A stretch of DNA of 64,000 bases from Paraspadella gotoi (Eukaryota > Chaetognatha): assembly GCA_051294375.1 (NCBI GenBank), contig CM119265.1, positions 19,209,642 through 19,273,641 of the forward strand. Direction: 5' to 3'. The notes below the pieces were generated by a model, which did not search any database, had not been told where the DNA came from, and worked only from the letters and a program-made list of their open reading frames with translations. Shown here piece by piece: positions 13,552 to 26,839 of this stretch. A program made the translations under genes and the position numbers. Position 1 is the stretch's first letter. Every line of letters begins with the position of its first letter.

Positions 13552-13584
<33 letters not shown>

Positions 13585-14044
13585 TGGAAAACAGCTGTCG
13601 GGATTCCTTAAAGAAGTTGAACTTTGAAATTTAGTAACCGTGTGGCCCAGAGTTTAAAACTTCAGGGCGACAATGTCGTCACATCGCTTTCATGTTGAGC
13701 TTTGGTGCAACCGAATTTGGGGTAAAAAGCAGCCCCCCTCAAGAAACAAAAAAAAACACTGTTTAACTGCATCGTTAAAAAGAGTCCGACTCTGAGCATT
13801 CCATATTTGAATTATCAAAGTTAGAAAACGATGACCACAGAATTTTGTTATTTTCGTTTCCAACAAATAAAAACCAATCTATAAACCCCTTACCCCCACC
13901 CCACCCCTCTCCCATTTTCCCCCCACCCTCCCCTTTTTCCCCCACCGACGCCGACGCCATTTTTCTTCAGGATTCATTATTTCTCTATTATCTTTTTCGC
14001 TCGAAATAAATTTTTCGCGAAAAACCAAAACAAAACAAAATTGG
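8184..14044 (+). repeat. Copy A2, second direct copy of 888-6748
   Basis: It is colinear with 888-6748 at offset 7296. I found no mismatch or length change in the parts compared, even inside degenerate GA-rich DNA. It continues into unique sequence at 14045, where copy A stops at a gap. Exact identity across hypermutable microsatellites favours an assembly duplication over an old genomic one. No gene is seen. Confidence 0.93.
9480..12281 (+). repeat. 2.8-kb polypurine tract, copy A2
   Basis: This is the second instance of the GA-rich tract at 2184-4985, at the same offset and the same length. No coding potential beyond repeat translation. Confidence 0.9.
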
Positions 14045-14934
14045 AAAAAAAAGAAAAAAAAAAGTTTCTCGGTAATTTCTCGCACCTGTCAAAGTTATCC
14101 AGTCCCCTTTGGCCTTCTTCTCTCTCTTCCATACTACCCCTTTTCCTCTCTTCGTCCCTTCATTCTCCCTTCCTCTTTTTCTCCCGCTCCCTTTCACTTC
14201 TCACGGAACTCATTTTGTTTTTTATTTTTCCTTTACCCTATTTATTTTTTTTACTCAAAGAGAAATGCAGAAAGGAGATACAGACGGATGGAAAGGCAGA
14301 CAAAAAAGAGAGCAAAAGTCAGACTTAAAGTCTGTATGTACTTTCGTCCGACGTTGGCATTATTATTCGGTTCCGTTTTTCTTAAGTCTCATCGTCCTTG
14401 ATACGAGGACAAACTGGCCAATTGTGGTCATTGTGAACATAGTGACGACGATAACACTTCCTCAACGACTTTCTAGGCCGAGTAGCGCTCAGGTTTTAAA
14501 TGTCGTCTCTGCTGGGAGAAACAGGTGTTTATGAAGTGGTAGAAAGATAATTTCAAAGGCATTTTGAAGTTTTTGGTGAGAAAACCGATGACGACGACGA
14601 CGACGACGCACGACGGCGATGTTTTCGACGGTCTTCTTCTTGATTTCTTGACAAAATCTCTTTGTCAGCCAATATTGTCAATATTCGTCGTCGTTCGTAC
14701 AGGAATCGTAATAGAAAAGATGTCTCTCTTGACTTCCTTAAAAGGACTATGAATCCGACTAAGAGAGAGAGAAGGAGGAGAAATAAAACACACAGAAAAA
14801 AATAGTGAACCTCTCAAAATGGAATCATGTTTTTAATTATTCATTATACAATTAAATTTTGGGTAAGATTATCAAATGCAGAAGGCACAGTTGAAAACGA
14901 AAAAATCTACAATCCAACATGCATCCTCTTCTCT
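14045..14934. other. Intergenic stretch, no gene seen
   Basis: Pyrimidine-rich sequence at 14110-14270 is followed by mixed sequence. A short GAC repeat lies near 14588-14610. The open frames at 14109-14534 and 14564-14752 have no recognisable domain. A 25-N gap ends the stretch. Confidence 0.6.
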
Positions 14935-14959
14935 NNNNNNNNNNNNNNNNNNNNNNNNN

Positions 14960-15344
14960 AGAAAAAAAAGAGATAAAAATTTTAAAGTTTTCAGTGTTAA
15001 AAAGAAAAAATTAAAGATAGAAAAACAGTAAACAAATAGCTCCGTTAAAATAACCCGTTCCATCCCAACTTACAATTACAGAACGAAAGGTTTGCCCACG
15101 ATTGAAAATAATTTCCACCCCCCCCCTCCGCGTTCACCTACGTTCCGACCCTTCATGAATATCGCGTACGCTCGTAACCGTTTATGGCGATACATTTAGA
15201 TGTAAAGACCCTGTAGAATTCTCTTGAGCTAAAAATAAATACCCCGAATAAGATTTCGCCGTTACCCAACGCTCGGGAGAACGACGACGACGACGACGAC
15301 GACGATTAAGGAAAACGACTTTTCCTCAGCTACTAGTAGTTCAA

Positions 15345-15384
<40 letters not shown>

Positions 15385-15543
15385 TAATGCGAAGCCGTTT
15401 GCGTCAAAGCGTCCATCGCATCGAACGTCTCCAGAGTCCGGGAGCAATAGAATCGAATATCAGTTTCATTTCAAGGCGAGTGTTCAGCGAAAGGCCGATT
15501 TAAGGCTGACGGAAGGATCGTTATATATGATTCGATACAGTGG

Positions 15544-15588
<45 letters not shown>

Positions 15589-15590
15589 TT
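14960..15590 (-). repeat. Inverted copy of 180-890, with GTC/GAC and GA tracts
   Basis: Reverse-complement match to about 180-890. It includes the GA/CT tract (15548-15588), the GAC/GTC trinucleotide tracts (15282-15384) and the unique DNA between. The end of the match at 14960 meets a 25-N gap, and it corresponds to the left boundary of the 5.86-kb duplication. The trinucleotide lengths differ from those at 421-482. Confidence 0.88.
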
Positions 15591-16975
15591 CTTTAGTCGC
15601 AAGAAGGAAACTGATAAAACGCTGAGGACCCAGTTTTTTTTTTTGTTGGGAATCGAATGACCTCGCGACATTTTAAATCAAATTTTGGTGACGTGACGAC
15701 GTCATTCTTTTACTTTGGGACAAAACGTAGGAAATATTGTGTAACTAAACTCAATTATACAATCCCCATCTGATGCCATTAACCATTTATAATTAACCAT
15801 TTCAATCTCAACCAAAAGCCGTGTGAAGTCTACACATGTGAGGTTTAAGTGATTCACGTAAATCCAGACCTCGAACGCCAAATCGTGAGAAGCTTATTTA
15901 AATTTTCGGAGTCTTACCCTCAAAAAAATAATCCGACCGCATTTTTTCGCGCTTCTCATCTAAACGAAGACAAAGTGACAATGAAAGATCCCGAGATTGT
16001 TTGGCCAAGGAATGAATGGAAAAAATAAAGCGGAATGGGGGGGGAGAGATTTCTGATACTCTAATGCCGCTACTTGAATATGTATTTCGCACCTGTGATT
16101 TTAAATCCGGGTTCAAAACCAGAAAAAAAAAAGAGGAATAAAGGAAAAAACAAACATTTAGACGTATGTATACATAATGAAAAAGGGATCGAGAAAAGAC
16201 GAAGGGAGAAAAAGTTTGATAAAATTCGGTTTTTTTTCTATTTCGCTTTTTAAAAGTCGCTAAGTTATATCAATTAATGTTAAATTGTATACAAACATGT
16301 AAAAACTACGAACCCCCCTGATCCACCATCATCTCCAAAGCCAAAAAAATAAAGGATCCAGAATCTGTCTAGAAAAAGAAAAATGATTAATGGTTTTTGA
16401 ATGGTTGGAAAAATTTGGGACGACTACGATAATGACGACGACGACGGCGACGGCGACGACGGCGAAGAAGAAGATGCGGAATGTTAACAATTGCGATGAC
16501 AGTGACGACGGAAAGACAAATGAGCAATCGAGATTAAGATTTCAGCCGTCTCTAAAAACCCAGCAAATATAAAAAGTCAGTGGGATTCCCTATTAGAGAA
16601 TAGTAAATTTCAATCGTTTTCACGTTTAAGAGTTTACAGTCGATAACGACTGCCGAGAACGCTGACAACAACAACAACGACGACCACGACGATGACAGTA
16701 GACCGAAGACTGCGGATCGTCGCGCCCTCTTCGGCGATAAGGGGCCGCCGAACGGAATCGAGAGAGAGAGAGAGAAAAAAAAACAAGATAGCATCGCGAT
16801 TTTCGCGACTGAAAAATCCGCGTCTGTCAATAAGGAGATTAGAGGTTCGCGGGTCGATGGTGACCGAAATAGAACCCATGTGGACGTCGAGATCGGCGGC
16901 GGCGGCGGCGGCGGCGCGGCGTCATCGTCTTGGAAATTGTGAGACCCAGTGACGAGAGAGAAAGAGAGTTTTTTT
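15590..16975. repeat. Segment X: unique-looking block reused later in the window
   Basis: This block recurs directly at about 26840-28690 and inverted at about 33115-34690, with frequent single-base indels. It contains (GAC)n at 16425-16465 and (GGC)n at 16894-16919. The open frames are short and carry no recognised domain, and none is preserved in the noisy copies. I see no gene. Confidence 0.75.
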
Positions 16976-17586
16976 TTTGCTCTCGCCGTTCATTTCTTTC
17001 GTTCTCCTTGTTTGAAAATTCCGCATCTAAGGTCGATCTTGAAGTTCGGTTTTTCGCGACATCTTGTGGAAAAGAGGGAAACTTTTTTTTTTAGAAAGAA
17101 TATAAAAAGCAGAAACAAATACATAAAGACGCCAGAAATTTTTTTTAAAAATTGGAAAAATTTAAGAGTTTTTGACTATTATTAACCAGGAATTTGGTAC
17201 ATTACTTCTCGAGAATTTATTTTTTACAACTATTTATTTTCCTTTATTACTTAGCTATCCTCTTTTCAATGATTCTTGTTTTAAATTTTCTTTTATCAAT
17301 TTTTTTTCCCCGAGAGAAAGAGTTCCCTTAACCCTGAAGGTTTTTTCCCAGGATCTTACCGAAAGAAAATAAAAAAAGTGGGAAAACAGGTTTATTCCCC
17401 TTTTTCAAATTTTTTTCAAAGGAAATTTTTAAAAATACAACATTTTGAGTAAATTGAGGCGCGTCTCCGTCACCGTGACCTTTCCTTCTATTGTTTTAAT
17501 CGTGATTTCGGACAGATAGAGATGAAAGGCGAGAGAGATAGAGAGGGAGATATTTAGTGCGAAGTGAGGAAGATAGAGAGAGAGGA

Positions 17587-17660
<74 letters not shown>

Positions 17661-17910
17661 AAGTTCAGACAAGAATCGTGCAGTAAAACTAGAACAGGAA
17701 GCGGAAGCGAAAGTCTGTTAGCTTCGCGCCGGTAGAATCTTCTTTTTTAATTGATTTTCACTTCCATTTAGCCTCTCTTTTCTCTTTGCTATTCACCCAT
17801 AAGCTCCTCATTCCTTACCCGACATGCGACGCCATTGGACTCACCCTTTTAAACTTCGACGAAATCCCCCTCTTTCATTTTTGTCTTCGTGAAGGGAAAC
17901 GTCACCAGAT
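16976..17910. repeat. Segment S: block found in two orientations relative to X
   Basis: It recurs inverted at about 28690-29590 and directly at about 32150-33115. It contains the GA microsatellite at 17571-17657. Here X and S are in the same orientation, but in both other passes S is inverted relative to X. It ends at an 827-N gap. No gene is seen. Confidence 0.75.
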
Positions 17911-18737
17911 NNNNNNNNNNNNNNNNNNNNNNNNNNNNNNNNNNNNNNNNNNNNNNNNNNNNNNNNNNNNNNNNNNNNNNNNNNNNNNNNNNNNNNNNNN
18001 NNNNNNNNNNNNNNNNNNNNNNNNNNNNNNNNNNNNNNNNNNNNNNNNNNNNNNNNNNNNNNNNNNNNNNNNNNNNNNNNNNNNNNNNNNNNNNNNNNNN
18101 NNNNNNNNNNNNNNNNNNNNNNNNNNNNNNNNNNNNNNNNNNNNNNNNNNNNNNNNNNNNNNNNNNNNNNNNNNNNNNNNNNNNNNNNNNNNNNNNNNNN
18201 NNNNNNNNNNNNNNNNNNNNNNNNNNNNNNNNNNNNNNNNNNNNNNNNNNNNNNNNNNNNNNNNNNNNNNNNNNNNNNNNNNNNNNNNNNNNNNNNNNNN
18301 NNNNNNNNNNNNNNNNNNNNNNNNNNNNNNNNNNNNNNNNNNNNNNNNNNNNNNNNNNNNNNNNNNNNNNNNNNNNNNNNNNNNNNNNNNNNNNNNNNNN
18401 NNNNNNNNNNNNNNNNNNNNNNNNNNNNNNNNNNNNNNNNNNNNNNNNNNNNNNNNNNNNNNNNNNNNNNNNNNNNNNNNNNNNNNNNNNNNNNNNNNNN
18501 NNNNNNNNNNNNNNNNNNNNNNNNNNNNNNNNNNNNNNNNNNNNNNNNNNNNNNNNNNNNNNNNNNNNNNNNNNNNNNNNNNNNNNNNNNNNNNNNNNNN
18601 NNNNNNNNNNNNNNNNNNNNNNNNNNNNNNNNNNNNNNNNNNNNNNNNNNNNNNNNNNNNNNNNNNNNNNNNNNNNNNNNNNNNNNNNNNNNNNNNNNNN
18701 NNNNNNNNNNNNNNNNNNNNNNNNNNNNNNNNNNNNN
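17911..18737. other. 827-N assembly gap
   Basis: Unknown sequence. Open frames crossing this gap are meaningless. Confidence 0.97.
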
Positions 18738-19088
18738 TCTTCTTCATATTAGAACAAAAGTAAAAAAGGAGGCGTGGTCACTGATTCGTCGGCGCCAATA
18801 ACGAAAGCGTCACTCCATAAACTTGAATCAATTTTTATCGAACTAAACTTTAGTTCGATAATCTAAAGAGACGAAGAGATTTCACGGTTTTTGAGTCTCG
18901 AGGTCAACCGATCGAAAGAGACTCNNNNNNNNNNNNNNNNNNNNNNNNNNNNNNNNNNNNNNNNNNNNNNNNNNNNNNNNNNNNNNNNNNNNNNNNNNNN
19001 NNNNNNNNNNNNNNNNNNNNNNNNNNNNNNNNNNNNNNNNNNNNNNNNNNNNNNNNNNNNNNNNNNNNNNNNNNNNNNNNNNNNNNNN

Positions 19089-19125
<37 letters not shown>

Positions 19126-19438
19126 TCACTTTTTGGCGACCTCAACGATTCATTTTCAAATTCCTTTCCTTGTAACAAGTTTCAAACGCTTCTATAATTT
19201 ATTGAGAATCATAGATTTAGGACTCCCATTTAAATTTCGAAGAACTTAAATTTTTTGGGATTGTTTTGTTATTTCAAGTTTGTGACGTCATCCCCCGGGC
19301 AAAATGACGTCACGGACAATCACATGACAGAATAGGTAACGGAAATCTGAAAACGAAAGACAAAAATAGACACAAAAGTGGAAGTAGTAAGTGCGAATTA
19401 TAATTTATATGCTTAGTTATGTAACAAATAGAAATAAT
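18738..19438. other. Intergenic stretch with a 164-N gap
   Basis: No gene is seen. A 164-N gap lies at 18925-19088, followed by a GA tract to 19120. The part at 19200-19345 recurs inverted with indels near 30170-30330. A 25-N gap follows at 19439. Confidence 0.7.
19283..19312. promoter_or_regulatory. Paired CRE-type palindromes
   Basis: Two exact copies of TGACGTCA lie at 19283-19290 and 19305-19312, 22 bases apart start to start, or about two helical turns. That octamer is the known full CREB/ATF site. No adjacent transcription unit is visible, so any function is inference. In the noisy copy near 30236 one octamer is intact and the other is damaged. Confidence 0.4.
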
Positions 19439-19463
19439 NNNNNNNNNNNNNNNNNNNNNNNNN

Positions 19464-21907
<2,444 letters not shown>

Positions 21908-22754
21908 NNNNNNNNNNNNNNNNNNNNNNNNNNNNNNNNNNNNNNNNNNNNNNNNNNNNNNNNNNNNNNNNNNNNNNNNNNNNNNNNNNNNNNNNNNNNN
22001 NNNNNNNNNNNNNNNNNNNNNNNNNNNNNNNNNNNNNNNNNNNNNNNNNNNNNNNNNNNNNNNNNNNNNNNNNNNNNNNNNNNNNNNNNNNNNNNNNNNN
22101 NNNNNNNNNNNNNNNNNNNNNNNNNNNNNNNNNNNNNNNNNNNNNNNNNNNNNNNNNNNNNNNNNNNNNNNNNNNNNNNNNNNNNNNNNNNNNNNNNNNN
22201 NNNNNNNNNNNNNNNNNNNNNNNNNNNNNNNNNNNNNNNNNNNNNNNNNNNNNNNNNNNNNNNNNNNNNNNNNNNNNNNNNNNNNNNNNNNNNNNNNNNN
22301 NNNNNNNNNNNNNNNNNNNNNNNNNNNNNNNNTTTTTTTTTGCGAAAAAATATTCAATTGTTTATTTTCATCGACCGAAATGAGAGAAATTTAGAACTGA
22401 AAAAAGTCTGCAGCATTTTCGATGTGCCGTCGAGAGAGTCCACAATGTTGCATTTTTCCGCAACTACGGTATATATATCCCGACCAAATAGCTTGTACTT
22501 CAATAACCAGTGAATTGATTTCTCTTTTTTAATAATTTTCCAGCTTACCACTTTATTCAACCCTGACTCTCCTACCCAACGTGTCGAAAAATACAAAGAC
22601 ATTAATAGTCTCGTTTTGTAAAGATAATAAGATAATAATAAAAATTGACAAATTCTTTTCAATTTTCAAAGACAAAAAGAAACGAAATTCCATCACGCTC
22701 GGCGAGCGAGATTCTGTCTCTCTCTCTTCCTCTTCTCTCCTCTCTCTCTCTCTC

Positions 22755-22797
<43 letters not shown>

Positions 22798-22934
22798 GTC
22801 CTTTCACTTCCTTCACTTCCCTCGCTGTTCGAATAAAAAATGTGCTCAACTTTTTTTTTTCAATAAGTCAGTTTTTTTTATATCTGGATATAGATTATTT
22901 CCTTCTTTGATCCATATTTTTTTGTTTTGTTCAG

Positions 22935-23151
22935 TTTGTTTCCGAGTGCGCGGTGGTTCAAAAACGATCTTAGTCTCCTCTGCCAGACACAGGTACTACT
23001 AGGAGGAAATGCCGGACGAAGGCTGGCGGACGCCGCGCAGGCCGAACCGGGGAGCAGCATGGCTAGCCGGGCTACCGAGAAGACGGTTCCCCATGGCATC
23101 GGTCCCCGCGTTGTGTTACCTCATCCGCCCATCGTGTCGTTTCTGCTTTAG
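22935..23151 (+). CDS. Possible terminal coding exon, unknown protein
   Basis: A T-rich tract ending in CAG at 22932-22934 makes a good splice acceptor. The frame after it (one base, then codons from 22936) stays open for 71 codons to a TAG at 23149. The stretch is GC-rich compared with the AT-rich DNA on both sides, and the predicted peptide is of normal composition (it includes RWFKNDLSLLCQTQVLLGG). No start codon is near, so it would be the last exon of a gene whose upstream exons are missing or lie in the 425-N gap at 21908. I recognise no domain. A decayed mobile-element fragment is an alternative. Confidence 0.3.
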
Positions 23152-24120
23152 CTGCATTCTTTTTACTGCAATCTACAACCTCGAATCATATCTAATACGC
23201 GTGGACTACTAAGCATCGTCTCTCATAACTACCGTCCCTCGAAGCTGATTCTTTTATACAGGTGACTTATCTTTATTCCCCATCTACATCTCATCTCTTC
23301 CATCTCTACGAACTGCAGATAGCAGTGATGAGGAAGTATTCGTTTATTATATGAGTAGGTGGCTGTTAAAATGTACAAATGTACTTGTTTTCTTTACTGG
23401 TCTCCTCCTACTGTATGTTAAGCCTTATTATTCTGTTACAAAATATCGTGAGACGTTAGTAATATCTTTGTATTTTTCGCACGTTGGAAAGATAGTCTAA
23501 GGATAGAATAATTAGTAAAGTGGAAAATTCATTATGAATTGAATGAGAAAAGCCGATAATTCATGGTAATTGAAGTGGCAAGAATTTGATCAGGAGAAGA
23601 GATGATATTACTAGTATGTTGCTTAAGAATTGAAGCGAGATTAGCAATCTTTCTATCTCACAATCGAATTTGCAGTACTCTTTATCAGTTGCTAAATCTC
23701 TCATTTGCGGTGTTTGGTCTGATGAAAAAACAATATGAGATATTTTTCTGCAAAAAAAAAGAGAAAAAACTTTGTAAATCGATAGTAATGCGCGATCGTA
23801 TCTGTCTCGCCGTCCAGCGGCTTCGCCGTCGGCTGCGGCGTGCGGCGATCGTTCGCTAGACGAGCGACATATCGAAAAAATATGACAACAAAAAAAACGA
23901 AAAGTATCTTTTTTAGTTTATCTTTTTTATCTTATTTTTGATTCTCAGCTTTTTTGTGGATAATCTTTCGATGAATCACGCCGGCGTAATATTACTTCAT
24001 TCATCTACTTGATTTTTTTTCTTTTTTAAGAAAAAAAATAAATCTTTGCTTTCGTAAGGACTGCTGATCATTTATGTGAAAAGCATAAGAAGACAACAAT
24101 CTCAATTACATTCTTTTCTC
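23152..24120. other. Intergenic, no gene seen
   Basis: AT-rich sequence without long frames, apart from short GC-rich words near 23805-23860. No repeat copy of it was noticed elsewhere in the window. Confidence 0.55.
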
Positions 24121-24180
24121 GGTCTCATAACTTCATTCTAATGCTGTACACGCAGACGGGGCGTGTAGCGTCCTCGTGCG

Positions 24181-24283
24181 TATATAAGGTGGAACGGACA
24201 GGTGCTTCGAAGTGCGGCAACTGCCCGCTCTCGGTTATTTCACTCGAGCTCTCTTCTTTCAATTAGGACACGCATACAATAAG
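24181..24283 (+). promoter_or_regulatory. Candidate TATA promoter with 5' exon and splice donor
   Basis: TATATAAGG starts at 24181. About 30 bases downstream lies a plausible transcription start region. About 100 bases downstream an exact consensus splice donor follows (AAG then GTAAGTA, intron from 24284). No ATG falls between 24212 and 24283, so this would be a noncoding first exon. The arrangement could also mark a small spliced RNA gene or a retroelement leader. No matching downstream coding exon was found. Confidence 0.3.
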
Positions 24284-25559
24284 GTAAGTAAGCTGTACGA
24301 GCCAAGCTGAGTTTAGCTCAAAACTACTTTGTCTACCGAGGTACTGACGCAAGCTTCGGTAAATTACATAACAGAGGCGGCCAGGGTTATAGTACCGCGA
24401 GTCCAAAGTGACACTAGAAGCACGACGCGCTCCCTGGAAGTATTATGACATGAAGATATTAATATATGTAACTGATGGCAGTAGAAAAAAAGATAGCTGA
24501 GCATTAATCATGCGACTCCGGTTGATGTCGCGACTTCTCTAGGTCGATGAAATTAGATAAATTTTAACTTGATTTCCCTTAAATTCATTTATTTATTAGA
24601 TTCTTTTCCTTCTCTCTAGCTCCTTCTTCAGCGTGTCTCTCTCCTCTGTCTAAATCAATTCCTCTTCCTTTTTCTTCAATTTACAATTTTTCTCTCCCCC
24701 TCTGAAATCGCTTTTGCCCACGCTCCTTCTCTTGACTACTCCTCCTCTCTCCTCTTTATCTCGTCTATCCAACTCCCGACCTCTTCCTCTCCTCGATTCC
24801 CGCCTATCTGCTTGTGAAACCAATTATCAAGTCATTCTTTCACATTACTCGGAGATTTTTGTTACTTTGTCTGATTATAAGCGACCTGAATATACATATA
24901 TCAATTGTGATAAAACCCTTGTAGATTTATCTGTATGCTAAATAATTATTTTTATTTATTATATCTAGCAAAGATAGACGAATCTTTCCTCTCGTCTCCG
25001 TACTATCTATTTTCTCTTATCATTTGAATTTCACGCTCGGCTCGAGAACGAGTAGAGAAGAGGCGACGTAGCTATATGCTGTCTTGTGTGACGGTTTAAG
25101 AAGCAGTGAAGTACTGCTCAATATCTGGGCCGAGTGTAGGTATGAAATCGGATTTTCGAACCGATCATGTCGTCATAAGTTTCTCGATTCCGTCGGACTC
25201 CTTCGTTCATATACGTTAACTTTCCATTATCTCTCTCGTCGATGGGCGTGACGCGATATCGTTAGCTGTCTTTGAGAGCGAGCATTACGATATTTGAGCG
25301 AGATTAGAGACTCGTACTCGCAGTTTTTCGTACATACCGAGACAGCTTGATCCTCAGATGTACAGTCGCGAGTGCGAGAGGATAGAACTCAAAAAATCAA
25401 GAGAATTCAGTTGTAAGAGTACATAGGAAGTCTACGAAGAGTTCAAGAACGAGGAGATGAATGAAGATCGTATACTTTAATCTATATAAGACTAATGACG
25501 CGAAGCAGGTGTCAAACTGGAGTAATGCATAGATTTTAAAAATAGCAGTGAAGAGGAAA
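24284..25559. other. Intergenic, no gene seen
   Basis: It contains a CT-rich stretch at 24600-24810. Near 25480-25560 it begins to resemble the reverse complement of 21180 onward. No convincing exon. Confidence 0.5.
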
Positions 25560-26330
25560 TGTAAAAGGAAGAAGAGAAAAAGAGAGGATAGAGATGAGAG
25601 TAGAGATGAGATAAGAAACCGTTACTGCAACTGAGCCCATGGCAAAGCATGCGAAGAATCTCTCAGGGAGGAAAAACTAGACAGAGAAATTTTAATTTTG
25701 TTGAAATTGAAATATGAAATAATAAAAAAGAATTGACATAAGTTTGAATAACCTAGACGGCCACAAGAAAGGAAACTATTCGTAGTGGAACTTTGTCGCG
25801 CCGTTTGGAGTACGATAACACGACGGACGACGACCACATACGTAGATGACGACGAGCGACGACGACGACGAATAGCGTGAAAACGCGTGCTCCCCGTGAG
25901 AGAGTTTACAGAATCAAATCTAAAAGTGAGAGACTGCAGGGGACGTACTCTATCTTTCTGGGCCTTGTCAATCTTTGGAGTTTCTCTCGCTGTCGTATGT
26001 TTTCTTTCACTCCTTCATAATGCAAATACTTTCTTGATTGAGCTTCTCTCTCCTGTCTCTATTTTCTTAGACTTACGAGATTACTCAATCTCTCTCTTGC
26101 ATCCACTCTCTCTCTCAACATTCTTCTCTCATTCTCTCTCTTCGTGACTTTCTTTTTACTCTCTTTCTTCAGTCTCTCGCAAACATCGAGACCTCACAAT
26201 CTACAGGGACTAACTTCATCGATCTTCGTACGGACTCCTCGTCTATACTCTGTTTCCCCCCCGAGACAACAATCCGGTATTTTCTAATTCCCCCCTGGCA
26301 CCCCCCTCTTCATGTGAGAGCTCAGGAGCA
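25560..26330 (-). repeat. Noisy inverted copy of 20590-21170
   Basis: Shared landmarks appear in reverse order and orientation: the GTC/GAC tract with its flanks, the CTCTCAGGGA-type segment, and the run of C's opposite the G-runs at 20598-20651. Differences are mainly one-base indels. No gene. Confidence 0.8.
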
Positions 26331-26839
26331 GACTTTGAGAGAGATTATCGTGAGATGAGGAGAGAGACTGAAGAGAGAGTTTTACCGTCATGATGTTATG
26401 TGTATGCGGGATAAGACCGGCAGTAATGAGAGTGAGATATGAAGAGAAGAGGATACTCGATGAAGGATCCTTTCAGCCTCAGCGACCTTATTTAAGGGAA
26501 AGACTTCAAACAGATAGAACCCGCGCTACAGCGAGCAGTATTTTTGTTATCTAGTTGGGTAATCGAATTACTCGTTCGACATTATTATTATCATCACCAA
26601 CTCTATCTGTCGCAGACCGTGACGACTGTCGAGTATCTTTACTGGGTACACAAAACTGTAGATTGAAATATTTGCGTAGGTAAGACAATATAATACTCAT
26701 GAATCCTATTACTGGTCAATTTTCACTCCGTCTCTTGTTATGAATCATACATACGATTGATGTATTTTGTACAATCGATATCAATTTTTCTAAATCCAAA
26801 TTGCTCTCAGAGTATGTGTAATCATAGAAAATGCTCCAA
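26331..26839. other. Intergenic junction region, no gene seen
   Basis: A short part near 26490 resembles the reverse complement of 20440-20500. The rest joins two noisy repeat passes. No coding signal. Confidence 0.45.

Noticed and set aside
15262-15447. Poly-aspartate frame
   Set aside because: It is the translation of GTC/GAC repeats, present in different lengths in the other copy.
17786-18763. Open frames of 281-325 codons
   Set aside because: They are almost entirely N; the frame is open only because unknown bases give no stop codons. The same applies to frames over 21893-22513, 38587-39149 and 51173-52378.
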